DNA of 64,000 bases, taken from assembly GCA_937870825.1 (NCBI GenBank), contig CALMZO010000035.1, positions 49,897 through 113,896 on the forward strand, given 5' to 3'. This document shows, one piece after another, positions 53,301 to 61,118 of this stretch; the first letter of the stretch is position 1, and each line of letters opens with the position of its first letter. The DNA comes from an uncultured Chloroflexota bacterium (GTDB lineage: Bacteria > Chloroflexota > Anaerolineae > UBA4142 > SHND01). A program made the position numbers and the translations under genes. The notes beneath the pieces are model-generated. The model was not told the origin of the DNA. It did no database searches and saw only the letters and a list, made by a program, of their open reading frames with translations.

Positions 53301-53822
53301 GAACGCCTGAAGATTGCGCGCAGCGGCGCAGTTCGTCATTTGGCAACCGCACTTATTCTTCCCCAAGGTGAGATTCAAGCACTCGCTACCGAGTTCGCGG
53401 CTGATGAGCATGTGAAACGCGAAATTGAACTGGCGGCGATGAGAGTTGTAATGGAATATGAGCGCGCGCGGGGTTGGGAGCCGTTTGATGTCAGCGACCT
53501 GCATGATCGCTGCGGTTTTGACATTCGCAGTTTGGGTCCCGCCGATCCCGCGACAGGGCAACGACCTGTGCGCCGCATTGAGGTGAAAGGACGCGTGCGT
53601 GGACAACCAATTCGGTTGACGACGAATGAATGGTTAAAGGCGCGACAGCTAGCAGAGTCGTACTATCTCTATGTTGTCTGGAATCCGAAAGACGCTGGAG
53701 TGATGCCAAAGATTGTGCAAGACCCAGGTCACAGATTGGAAAATGTTGCGCGCGAGGTGCGGGCGATTAGTGGATATGAATTAGCGGCAGAGGCAATCGA
53801 ACAAGCGGCGGAAGTAACTTGA
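50307..53822 (+). CDS. SNF2-family helicase with C-terminal DUF3883 (DrmD-like)
   Basis: A 1171-residue helicase starting at GTG 50307 (TGAGG six bases upstream). Walker A is DDPGAGKT (133-140), the DEAH box is VIIDEAHK (232-235), motif III FLTATPHHGDDD, and the C-terminal lobe has IFTEHRDTLSYL, TEAAGEGINLQFC and QRLGRIHRIGQ. A long coiled-coil insert lies between lobes (about 400-480). The last 100 residues are DUF3883-like (RRIEVKGRVRGQPIRLTTNE, YYLYVVWNPKD). This architecture fits DrmD of class 1 DISARM, which partners a DUF1156 methyltransferase (seen at 61119), DrmA, DrmB and DrmC. The other three are not in the window, so a different helicase-methyltransferase system is also possible. 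Confidence 0.85.
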   Translation: MDDVNDAVAKLMGQRISLAGHFDEPVQIEAVRPLGSGVELRVRRADGQLEETVLSESEFNSISATQIAAATTQALTHPDHLRLFVESARIRLAYAYDRQFAVSLSGIRTLPHQIEAVYLKMLPQPRLRFLLADDPGAGKTIMAGLLLKEMKLREALERVLIIVPAPLTIQWQDELLRFFGETFQIITASNDQQQLVNPWQRESQVITSLDYAKQDDVRERIWQQRWDLVIIDEAHKCAAYTKRASGRSPEAEKTKRYQLAERLTAEPDRHILFLTATPHHGDDDRFGHFLRLLDPDLFPEPHRLGDQAQQIRRDILRLGPECPWALRRLKEDLRDMNGRRLFPDRHVQTVNFQLNFEEFSLYKAVTAYINQFLPQAGGRQKQNIALTRTVLQRRLASSTNAIHESLKRRLEKQRKLMEELEALPANQRARYLDRIRGRLTDDEIDEDDLDDAARDRLTDEFTAAVELDQLRAEVAALKDLVEQARRVREHATDSKLNALSQTLQRAQFAELQDGRGKLLIFTEHRDTLSYLQEQLERWGYSTVTIHGGMNPHERKRAQDDFHYNKQVCIATEAAGEGINLQFCHLMINYDLPWNPTRLEQRLGRIHRIGQDRDVYAFNFVAERSVDGQPVIEGAILKRLLDKLDLMRDALGKNRVFDVIGEVLSINEVNLSEMLREAAYDPRRLDEYLDQIDRIDPEKLRRYEEATGIALAREHIDLEWFKQFQSRNFEVEERRLMPEYVARQFLSAAEQVGLRVETRADGFYRVEHVPQDLRSERLDAVQRLGKPEVSYRKITFHKKALEQDQGRDALLLGPGHSLYAVVDEKLNARFADLRGAASVFVDANATAPYRIHFIEMEIRGEPSATRSNPTLHAELVAVREENGEYSLLPADALHDLAPHPNSPTSVSSIDVQGAIDFVKVTYQLEQRVRIQREREQYAKVVGDYLRKSFDARIRASENRVMTLKAREASGETAVSLALQQAENDLNDLKRTRAERMAGLERLKIARSGAVRHLATALILPQGEIQALATEFAADEHVKREIELAAMRVVMEYERARGWEPFDVSDLHDRCGFDIRSLGPADPATGQRPVRRIEVKGRVRGQPIRLTTNEWLKARQLAESYYLYVVWNPKDAGVMPKIVQDPGHRLENVAREVRAISGYELAAEAIEQAAEVT

Positions 53823-54233
53823 TCAGAAGGCTTTCTTTATCCCATTGTGTGGTGCTTCGGGTCCGTACCAGACACCAGACTTGAGCCACATCTCGTAAAA
53901 TGCTAGCCATAGTGCGGTCCAGGGCACAATCGTCTTTGAGATAAAGCGATCCGCCGTCCAGCTTCTGTCATCTGGGTGGTACAGGCACAGTGAGTCGTCC
54001 TCATAGCGATGAGGAGCATTGGGTTCCAGTTTTGGAGATAAAATCCATACCTTTGGGGAGCTTGGTATTGGATAAATCACTTTAACAACATATAGCGATG
54101 AGGTCTCGCTCGGTTGCAATGTACCTCGCCAAGTGGGAACATTCCTTTCTCGACGGTAGCTAAATTGTGCAAAGTCAACGCCCATAATTGATACTTGCTG
54201 ACCGATTGTCAATTTGGGCGAACGCACGCGCAT
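53823..54233 (-). CDS. cap2: E2-like protein of short type II CBASS, 136 aa
   Basis: An E2 ubiquitin-conjugating fold without E1 domain. Candidate catalytic Cys83 lies in YEDDSLCLYHPDD, followed by the conserved TIVPWTALWLAFYEMW. The N-terminal beta sheet has LYVVKVIYPIPSSPKVWIL. In short type II CBASS the stand-alone E2 acts on the CD-NTase C-terminus. Stop codon lies directly beside the convergent helicase stop (53822/53823), and the start overlaps the CD-NTase stop (TAATG). No JAB protease or E1 is adjacent. Confidence 0.85.
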   Translation of the reverse strand: MRVRSPKLTIGQQVSIMGVDFAQFSYRRERNVPTWRGTLQPSETSSLYVVKVIYPIPSSPKVWILSPKLEPNAPHRYEDDSLCLYHPDDRSWTADRFISKTIVPWTALWLAFYEMWLKSGVWYGPEAPHNGIKKAF

Positions 54234-55300
54234 TATCTCTCACCATAGAACCTTTGCGGTTGAGCCTGAACCGCGCGACCTTCGGGTCTTATGGTTTCTA
54301 CTCTACCTGAAGGCGTTACAAAAATACTACCCGCTACTGCGGCGGACTTCAGGCTCTCCGCTTTGAACTGGTCCGCATTTTGCGGGAACCACTCATCTCC
54401 AAAAACCTTTTGCCAAAGACTAATAGCATCAGCTGCATCATCCGACGCTAACGCTCGCTCCGCCCACCTATATGATTCGTAAATCCGACGCATGAACGCT
54501 TCAAAATTGTCACGCTCCCAATTGTGAGCAACATTATTGCCGAGCATTGGATCCTTTACTTTTGGAACGGCGTTATCCTTTTCATAGTCTGGTAAGTAAT
54601 CATTGTAAATAGACGCAAGCAAATCGCGGAATATTTCCGCATAAGACTTGCCGTCAGCCGACAGAGTTTTGTCGTCAAATCGGTGGTACACCATACACTC
54701 AAGCCAGTAACTCTTCGGGCGGCGATAGATCATGTGAACATCACGCCAATGCTTCAGCAATTTGATCACTGGCACAACCTTGTCTTTGCGTGCGGCATTC
54801 AGCTTACTGAGTGCATCACCATACCCCAATGGGTGAGTTGCAACCCATTTGCTCCAGTCCTTGTCTGGAACTTGGAGTGGGTTATCTAGGTCTGTGACGA
54901 CGACTGCGGGGACAATGTCCAGATCAAAGTCGCTTTTTTCCAAATGAACATTTACGGACCGCCGCTGGTGGCGACAAATTACAACTTCACCGGTTTCGTC
55001 CAAAGCCTCGGGTAAGCCTTGAAGCACTTGGAAAAGTAAATCAAGAACCTCTTCTGGATCCTGCTCTATATATTCGGACGCTATGAGCAAAATGATGTCA
55101 ACGTCTTTTATGTATTTGATCGCAGTACACCGCGCGTAGGAGCCAGCCAGCCGTGTGTGCGGCGTGACCGTTTTAATGTCCTCTGAGGACTGAAGAAAAT
55201 CGCGAATTTGATTCGGGATTTCTTGAGCCTTTTTGGCGCGTTGTTCGTCGGGCTCAATATTGCTAAGCAACAGTTTGAAATGGTCGGGGAGGGTAAACAA
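54233..55300 (-). CDS. cdnA: CD-NTase of CBASS
   Basis: A 355-residue cGAS/DncV-like nucleotidyltransferase. LAGSYARCTAIKYIKDVDII gives the GS motif (53-54) and catalytic Asp66 and Asp68; KSDFDLDIVPAVV supplies the third acidic residue (Asp126/128). The helical C-terminal half has the usual WKRH-like KLLKHWRDVH. It makes a cyclic oligonucleotide on phage infection. The C-terminus is Gln/Pro-rich and ends in QAQPQRFYGER, a free tail that the E2 protein could modify. Start is TTG at 55300, AGGAGTGAGCC upstream. The product specificity cannot be read from sequence. Confidence 0.88.
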   Translation of the reverse strand: MFTLPDHFKLLLSNIEPDEQRAKKAQEIPNQIRDFLQSSEDIKTVTPHTRLAGSYARCTAIKYIKDVDIILLIASEYIEQDPEEVLDLLFQVLQGLPEALDETGEVVICRHQRRSVNVHLEKSDFDLDIVPAVVVTDLDNPLQVPDKDWSKWVATHPLGYGDALSKLNAARKDKVVPVIKLLKHWRDVHMIYRRPKSYWLECMVYHRFDDKTLSADGKSYAEIFRDLLASIYNDYLPDYEKDNAVPKVKDPMLGNNVAHNWERDNFEAFMRRIYESYRWAERALASDDAADAISLWQKVFGDEWFPQNADQFKAESLKSAAVAGSIFVTPSGRVETIRPEGRAVQAQPQRFYGER

Positions 55301-55420
55301 GGCTCACTCCTGTATCAGCAGTTTCGCCTTATTGTAGCACAAATTTTCTAGGGGCTAAAATCTGCATATTGTATAAACCCGCAAAACGCCTACTAGATAT
55401 TGTGGGTGAGTTGAGCTCAA

Positions 55421-56878
55421 ATGGGTCAACAAAGTTCAAGTCGTCTTCAGGGTGACCATTATCAGCATTTGTATAGCTGGTATTTGATTCTGGATTTGCT
55501 CGATCAGCCTCAAGACATTGACTGCATTTGGCTTGAGCATCCTGACGCCGGTGCGGCAGATGATGTTACCGTTCACCCCAAAAATCCGTCAATACAGACA
55601 TCAAGATACTATCAGGTCAAATGGCATGTTGACCAGCGATCAGGATACTCGATAGCTTCATTGATTGACTCGTCTGAACGCTCCACTAGCCTCCTTACCA
55701 AGCTTTGGCAAAGTTGGAATGTGCTACGCCGCAGCGGCACAAGTGAAATCTGGTTAGTGAGTAATTGGTCTGCATCGTCAGACGACCCTCTTGGCTTCTT
55801 GATCGAGAGCCACGGTTATCGGCTGAAACAAGATTTCTTAATGGCGAGTGATCGCTCTGAACTAGGGCAATGGCGAGAGGTGTGGAAAAATCACCTCGGA
55901 GCAAATGGTGACACGTTTGCTGATTTTTATGGTTCTCTTCGTCTGCGCCTTGGGTTTGCCTCAATAACTGATCTGAATGAAATGATTGACCAAAAGATGC
56001 GCGCGGTAGGTCTTAAGGTTGGTGATACTGCCCGTGCGGTCGTGATTGATCAGGTGCGACAATGGATTGAGGAAGGTGGCACAAATAAGAAAATTACGCT
56101 CTCGATCCTGCAGGAAGTCTTAGACCGTTACGAGTTGTGGGCTACACCAGAGGAAGAGAAAAGCATAGTTATCGCGTTGCATACTTGGGCAGTGCGCAAG
56201 TATGATCGCCAACCGGACTATGAATTAGATTGGTCTAATTATTTTGACCACGAGACAAGGAGGATACCCGAGCCATCGGTTTGGAACAATACGCTTGTAC
56301 CCGCACTGCGAGACTTGGAGAAAATAATTAGGGAGAAAACGGATGTGCGGCTCGTGCGACTTCGTGGTAGTCTTTGTCTTTCCGCCGCATTCGCGTTTGG
56401 GCATATTTTCTCAACGGCAGCAGGGTATCGTATAGAGGTACAACATCACGACCAACTTTGGTCTTCAGATGCAGAGCCAGAAAACCGTTGGCAAATTGAT
56501 GTGAAAGAAGAACCTGGTGATGAGGATGCCACAGACGCACTCATAATCGTCAGCATAACAGATGATGCGAATACGCAGGTTTCGCAATATGCTAGACAGC
56601 AGCGGATGAGGTTCACGCGCACTCTTTCCATAACGCCGCAAGGCGGTGCTCATGATTTAAGCGTCAGTGGACCTCAACACGCCATCTCTCTTGCGAGGCT
56701 TATCCGGCGAGAGCTACGGCGGGTCGCTTCCAATTACTCACCTGAAGTGATTCATCTTTTTTATCTCGGACCGCGCAGCCTTGCCGTTTTCATTGGTCAA
56801 AAGTTGAATGCATGCGGAACAATCCAATTGTATGAATTTCAGAATCCAGGATACACACCAACTTGCACCTTGCGATGA
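55421..56878 (+). CDS. cap4: Cap4-type effector: PD-(D/E)xK nuclease plus SAVED domain, 485 aa
   Basis: N-terminal residues 11-150 match the dsDNA endonuclease domain of Cap4: acidic DDVTV (Asp47/48), then RYYQVKWH with Gln65 and Lys67, the Glx-x-Lys catalytic signature. The C-terminal SAVED domain (about 300-485) ends in IHLFYLGPRSLAVFIGQKLN and IQLYEFQNPGY, typical of the CARF-like nucleotide sensor. The cyclic oligonucleotide made by the CD-NTase would trigger oligomerisation and DNA degradation. The gene is divergent from the CD-NTase (120-bp intergenic region), unlike the usual single operon, so the two parts may be controlled separately. Confidence 0.85.
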   Translation: MGQQSSSRLQGDHYQHLYSWYLILDLLDQPQDIDCIWLEHPDAGAADDVTVHPKNPSIQTSRYYQVKWHVDQRSGYSIASLIDSSERSTSLLTKLWQSWNVLRRSGTSEIWLVSNWSASSDDPLGFLIESHGYRLKQDFLMASDRSELGQWREVWKNHLGANGDTFADFYGSLRLRLGFASITDLNEMIDQKMRAVGLKVGDTARAVVIDQVRQWIEEGGTNKKITLSILQEVLDRYELWATPEEEKSIVIALHTWAVRKYDRQPDYELDWSNYFDHETRRIPEPSVWNNTLVPALRDLEKIIREKTDVRLVRLRGSLCLSAAFAFGHIFSTAAGYRIEVQHHDQLWSSDAEPENRWQIDVKEEPGDEDATDALIIVSITDDANTQVSQYARQQRMRFTRTLSITPQGGAHDLSVSGPQHAISLARLIRRELRRVASNYSPEVIHLFYLGPRSLAVFIGQKLNACGTIQLYEFQNPGYTPTCTLR

Positions 56879-56926
56879 CGTGTGACATCTGTACCACAAC
56901 CTTACTATTCATTCTTTCACTAAACC

Positions 56927-58907
56927 ATGCACCTCTCCCGTGTTGAAATAAAAAACTTTCGCAACTTTAAGCATCTAAACCTAACACTCGGACCGAACGC
57001 TGTCATCATAGGTCCTAATCGTGTCGGGAAGAGTAACCTCTTGCATGCACTTCGGCTTGTGTTGGATCCAACATTACCCGATTCGGCGAGATACCTTCGC
57101 GCCGAAGACTTTTCTGATGGCTTGCAGCAAGCATTTCAGGGCGAAATAATTTCCGTTGCCCTTGAGTTTTCTGATTTTGACAACGATACAGAAGCCAAGG
57201 CACTACTCCAAGATGCTTTAGTGCAGATGAATCCTTCTTCTGTCGCACGCGTGACATATGAGTTTCATCCCAAGCAAAACATTGTAGCCAACCCAGCAAA
57301 GCCCGAAGATTACAACTTTATTATCTTTCCAGGAACACTGCGTCAACGGGGAGTGAGTCAAGATTTTCGCAGATATATTAACGTCTTCTTACTGCCTGCA
57401 CTCCGAGATGTCGAGAACGACCTGCAATCATGGCGTCGGTCTCCTTTACGACCACTCCTTGAGCGGCTTCGTCTGAATGACCAGAACGTCCAGACCATAC
57501 TCGAAGGTTTGAACAAGGCGACCGGCACGTTACTGGATGAGGATGGATTTAAAGGGCTCTCGGCTGAGATGACACGGCGACTGGAAGAGATGGTAGGAAC
57601 TGCGCAGTCAACGGACACGCGATTAGGTTTTGCTTCTACCAAGGCAGAACATATTTTGCGTACCGTCAGACTCTTTGTGGATGGAGACAAATCTCGACCG
57701 CTCAATGATGCGAGCCTTGGGACCGCAAATATTCTGTACCTGGTTTTACTTTTGCAAGACCTACAGGAGCGTCAGGACAACAAAGATACGGTTGTGACAA
57801 CTCTTGCGATTGAAGAACCCGAAGCGCATTTGCATCCGCACGTTCAGAGATTGGTATTTCGTTATTTTTTGAACCAGCGTACTCCTATTATCGTCTCCAC
57901 GCATTCTGCCCATATTGCCAGCGTCACACCACTAGACGCGATAGTAATGCTCAAGGCAAATCCAACGGAAGGAACTCAAGCCTATACGATTCATAGACTT
58001 GGATTGACTGCTGCTGACAAAGATGATTTACAACGGTATTTGGATGTGACCCGCGCGGAGATACTGTTTGCGCGTGGAGTAATTCTCGTTGAGGGCATTG
58101 CAGAACAGTTTCTCATTCCAGCATTTGCCAAGCTAATGGGGATCAACCTCGATAGACTAGGGGTAACTGCGAGCCGACACTGCATCGCTTACACACGAAT
58201 GCTAAAAACTACCGACAGCGCATCGCTTACGAAGCAACATTAATAAACTGCGAAAAAGCTGAAAAACTGCGGCAAATCGGCGCAAATTCAGATAAAGTAC
58301 TGGCGGTAACAAATGCCTTTTTGTATGCCATGCGATGGCGGAAAAATGTAAGGGATGCGCTGTCGGTCAGCAGGTAACAATTTGCTCGGTGAGTGGGGCA
58401 GACTTTAAGCCGTACTGTGCCCTCCTTTCTAAAGATGGCTTTGACATTCCATGTGTGGTCCTGACCGATGGCGATCCAACTGTCGAGGATGCAGACATCA
58501 CCTTTGCGGGACTTGTCCGGGGTCAGAAGCTAATCCCGGACGGCGCCGAATCCGCTGCTATATTGGTCGAGACTCAAAACGCGAATTGGGATAGGGCTCG
58601 CGAGCTGCTGGCACAACAAGGAATCTTCGTAGGTCAAGATACACTAGAACTTGATTGTGTTGACACCCTCGATGGAGTCATGGTCAAGACCTATGCCGAT
58701 TTCAGTAGTACCGTCAAAACGACACGGTTCAAGGAAGCACTCGATGCAGCAAAAGCGGGGAATGCAGATTCAAAAAAAGAAGTTGTACGGCGGATTGAAG
58801 AAATTGGTAAAGGGAGATTCGCCCAACGCCTGGTGGCTAACCTGGCTCAAGAGCAGCCACCGGCGTATATTAAAGCCGCAATTGAGTGGATTGTTTCAAA
58901 AGTGTGA
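56927..58907 (+). pseudogene. gajA: GajA-like OLD-family nuclease, interrupted by a 207-bp element
   Basis: The 5' part (56927-58166) encodes an ABC-type ATPase domain: Walker A GPNRVGKSN (29-37) and TLAIEEPEAHLHPH, then the start of a TOPRIM domain (GVILVEGIAEQFLIPAF). The reading frame is lost at 58167. The rest (58378-58907) continues the TOPRIM domain (GADFKPYC, VVLTDGDP) with a C-terminal helical tail. Removing 58167-58373 and one copy of the 4-base duplication rejoins the frame exactly (D-R-L-G-V-T-I-C-S-V), giving 590 codons, the length of Gabija GajA (about 580 aa). An OLD nuclease next to a UvrD-like helicase is the Gabija layout. Read with the insert, the first part ends at 58243. 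Confidence 0.85.
58167..58373. mobile_element. MITE-like non-coding insertion in gajA
   Basis: A 207-bp non-coding element flanked by GTAA direct repeats (58163-58166 and 58374-58377). Ends are inverted repeats: CTGCGAGCCGACACTGCATC on the left and the complement of CTGCTGACCGACAGCGCATC on the right, about three-quarters identical. A copy of CCGACA-xxGCATCGCTTAC is at 58174-58192 and again at 58212-58230. No transposase frame lies inside. It would need a related transposase in trans. Confidence 0.8.
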
Positions 58908-58913
58908 TCTGCA

Positions 58914-60764
58914 ATGCTAGACCTTGCCACCGAATTCGCCAGATTGAATGATGAACAAAAGCGAGCGGTCCAGACGGAGGGCAACGCTGTTGTACTCGCG
59001 GGACCTGGCAGCGGCAAGACTGATACTCTTGTTATTAAAGTGGCGCATTTGCTGTCTACAAACATTCGGCCACCGCGCGGGCTTGCTTGTATTACTTTTA
59101 ACAAAGATGCCGTCCAAGAGTTTGAGCAGCGCTTGGGGCAATTCGGAGTTTACTCTAGCTCGCGTATTTTCTTGGGCACTGTTCACAGTTTTTGCCTCAA
59201 TTGCATAGTCCGAAATTTTGGTCCTTTGGTCATTCCGACTCTCTCCAGCGATATACATGTCGCACCGCCAATTCGGGCACGCGACCTTCTCCAGCGTGCC
59301 ATTGAAAAGCATATCTATTATGGTGGTCGTTACTATGATTCTACGATTACTCGTTTTCGCAGAGCACAGGCATGTGGCGAAGATACTTCGGGGTTTGACG
59401 ACAAGGATCCGCTGATCGTCCAAGACTATCTGGAGAGTCTTGCAGCAGAGGGTTTGATTGACTTTGAGGGAATGATTGGGGCTGCGCTCGACCTCATTGA
59501 TAAGGAGCCGGCAATATGTGACTTTATTGCCGCGCGATTTCCTTGGTTACTTATTGATGAATATCAGGATCTTGGATGTCCGCTTCATCAAATTGTCGTT
59601 CGTCTGCTCGCGCACTCTTCAATCAAGATATTTGCCGTAGGCGATCCTGACCAGACGGTCTATGATTTTACCGGCGCGGATCCACGCTATCTGAATGAAC
59701 TCACTACCCGACGCGATTTTGAGACCATTCGACTTCGGTTCAACTATCGGTCTGGCAGACGACTCATCATGGCATCGCAGGCGGTGCTCGCTCCAGTAGA
59801 ACCGCGAAACTATGAGCCCGATCCAAAGCGGCGAGACCCGGGCGAAGTTTACTTTGAGCAAGTCGGAGGTGGATACGACGTACAGGCAATTCACATTGCC
59901 CGGTCTATCATTCCCCGACTCGATCAACAAGGTATTCGCCGCGAGGAAATTGCAGTTCTGTATCGAAGTAACGGCAGTTTAGTTCGAGCAATTTGCCGAG
60001 AGTTGGAGGAAGCAGAAATTCCATTTGTCGCAGAGAGAGATGGTCTTTACCCGCGCTCGCCATTTGTTCGCTGGCTTCAGCGTTGTGCCGCATGGGGCAT
60101 GTCGGACAACGATGCTCCAATTGAATTTGATGATCTCATAGTAACCTATACACAATGGCGGAGACAGGCCGGATTTGAAACCTTCGAGGGAGGCAGTTTA
60201 CAGTCGAGACGCCGACTCCACGAATTCCTTTCCAACAATTCTCAACCCGGGGGAACTCTGAGAAATTGGCTTGAAGCAGCGGAACGTGAGTTGGACTTGT
60301 CAGCATTGCTAAATCATGCCGAGCTTGCTGATTCCGTTGAAGACTTTGGGAAATTGGTTCAGAGTACAAAAGAAGGCGGCAGAATTGCGGATTATGCCGT
60401 TGCTGATTTCGCCCGTGATGGTCGTATTGTAGGCAAGGTCACAGTCACCACTCTCCACAGCAGCAAGGGGCGACAATTCGATGCGGTCATTATGGCAGGA
60501 TTGCAAGAATCTGTAATACCTTTCCGCCAGTGGAATGGCTCACGCAGAATATTCTCGGAGCCATCAAATATGCGCGAGGAGCGTCGCCTGTTCTATGTTG
60601 GATTTACCCGCGCGCGACGATACGTTTTTCTGGTATATTCACCCACGTTCGTCAATGATCGAGGATACCGCGTAGACCTTGGTCCGTCTCGTTTTGTTAA
60701 CGAAATTCAGAAACGGCTGGAACAGGAAGATCGCAGCCAGCAAAGTTACGATGCAAGACCGTAA
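58914..60764 (+). CDS. gajB: GajB-like UvrD/PcrA-type helicase, 616 aa
   Basis: Superfamily 1 helicase directly after gajA (6 bp after its stop). Motif I is LAGPGSGKTDTL (30-36), Ia CITFNKDAVQEFEQR, II LLIDEYQDLG (215-219), III VGDPDQTVYDF, V TTLHSSKGRQFDAVIMAGLQ and VI YVGFTRARRYVFLVYSP. In Gabija, GajB supports the GajA nuclease by sensing DNA ends and ATP depletion. It is somewhat longer than the B. cereus GajB (494 aa). Because gajA is broken, the pair is presumably inactive unless the element excises. Confidence 0.85.
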   Translation: MLDLATEFARLNDEQKRAVQTEGNAVVLAGPGSGKTDTLVIKVAHLLSTNIRPPRGLACITFNKDAVQEFEQRLGQFGVYSSSRIFLGTVHSFCLNCIVRNFGPLVIPTLSSDIHVAPPIRARDLLQRAIEKHIYYGGRYYDSTITRFRRAQACGEDTSGFDDKDPLIVQDYLESLAAEGLIDFEGMIGAALDLIDKEPAICDFIAARFPWLLIDEYQDLGCPLHQIVVRLLAHSSIKIFAVGDPDQTVYDFTGADPRYLNELTTRRDFETIRLRFNYRSGRRLIMASQAVLAPVEPRNYEPDPKRRDPGEVYFEQVGGGYDVQAIHIARSIIPRLDQQGIRREEIAVLYRSNGSLVRAICRELEEAEIPFVAERDGLYPRSPFVRWLQRCAAWGMSDNDAPIEFDDLIVTYTQWRRQAGFETFEGGSLQSRRRLHEFLSNNSQPGGTLRNWLEAAERELDLSALLNHAELADSVEDFGKLVQSTKEGGRIADYAVADFARDGRIVGKVTVTTLHSSKGRQFDAVIMAGLQESVIPFRQWNGSRRIFSEPSNMREERRLFYVGFTRARRYVFLVYSPTFVNDRGYRVDLGPSRFVNEIQKRLEQEDRSQQSYDARP

Positions 60765-60788
60765 CTTTTGCCCAACGGAAGGCATGAT

Positions 60789-61110
60789 ATGAAACGGATC
60801 CAAATCGTCCCCCAGCAAGGATTCAACCTATATGGTGCGATGGTTCAAAAGGAAGTTGAACAGTCGAAAAAGAATTTGGGCACCTTTTATCGAAGTGGTC
60901 CCAAAGAGCGCAACCGGGCGAAATGGGCGCATGTCAAACACAAGGGTTGGGTCAAGCTACAGCGCGGCTCGGGTGGGCTAGTCAATGCCGAGATTCGCAC
61001 GCGCGCTATAGATGGACGGGATTGGGGAACTATTCCATGCCTTTATAGGTTATGTGGATCGTCATTTTGGGGATGAACTTGCATCTATCAATGTTCAGTA
61101 TGTGAATTAG
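60789..61110 (+). pseudogene. frameshifted small conserved protein
   Basis: The first part from ATG 60789 encodes MKRIQIVPQQGFNLYGAMVQ then KEVEQSKKNLGTFYRSGPKE. The frame shifts at about 61028 (GGACGGGATTGGGG); the other frame then continues as ELFHAFIGYVDRHFGDELAS and ends INVQYVN at 61110. The whole matches a small family of restriction and defence neighbourhoods from memory. The total, 322 bases, is one more than a multiple of three, consistent with a single-base insertion. Function unknown. Confidence 0.6.
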
Positions 61111-61118
61111 GAATTGCA

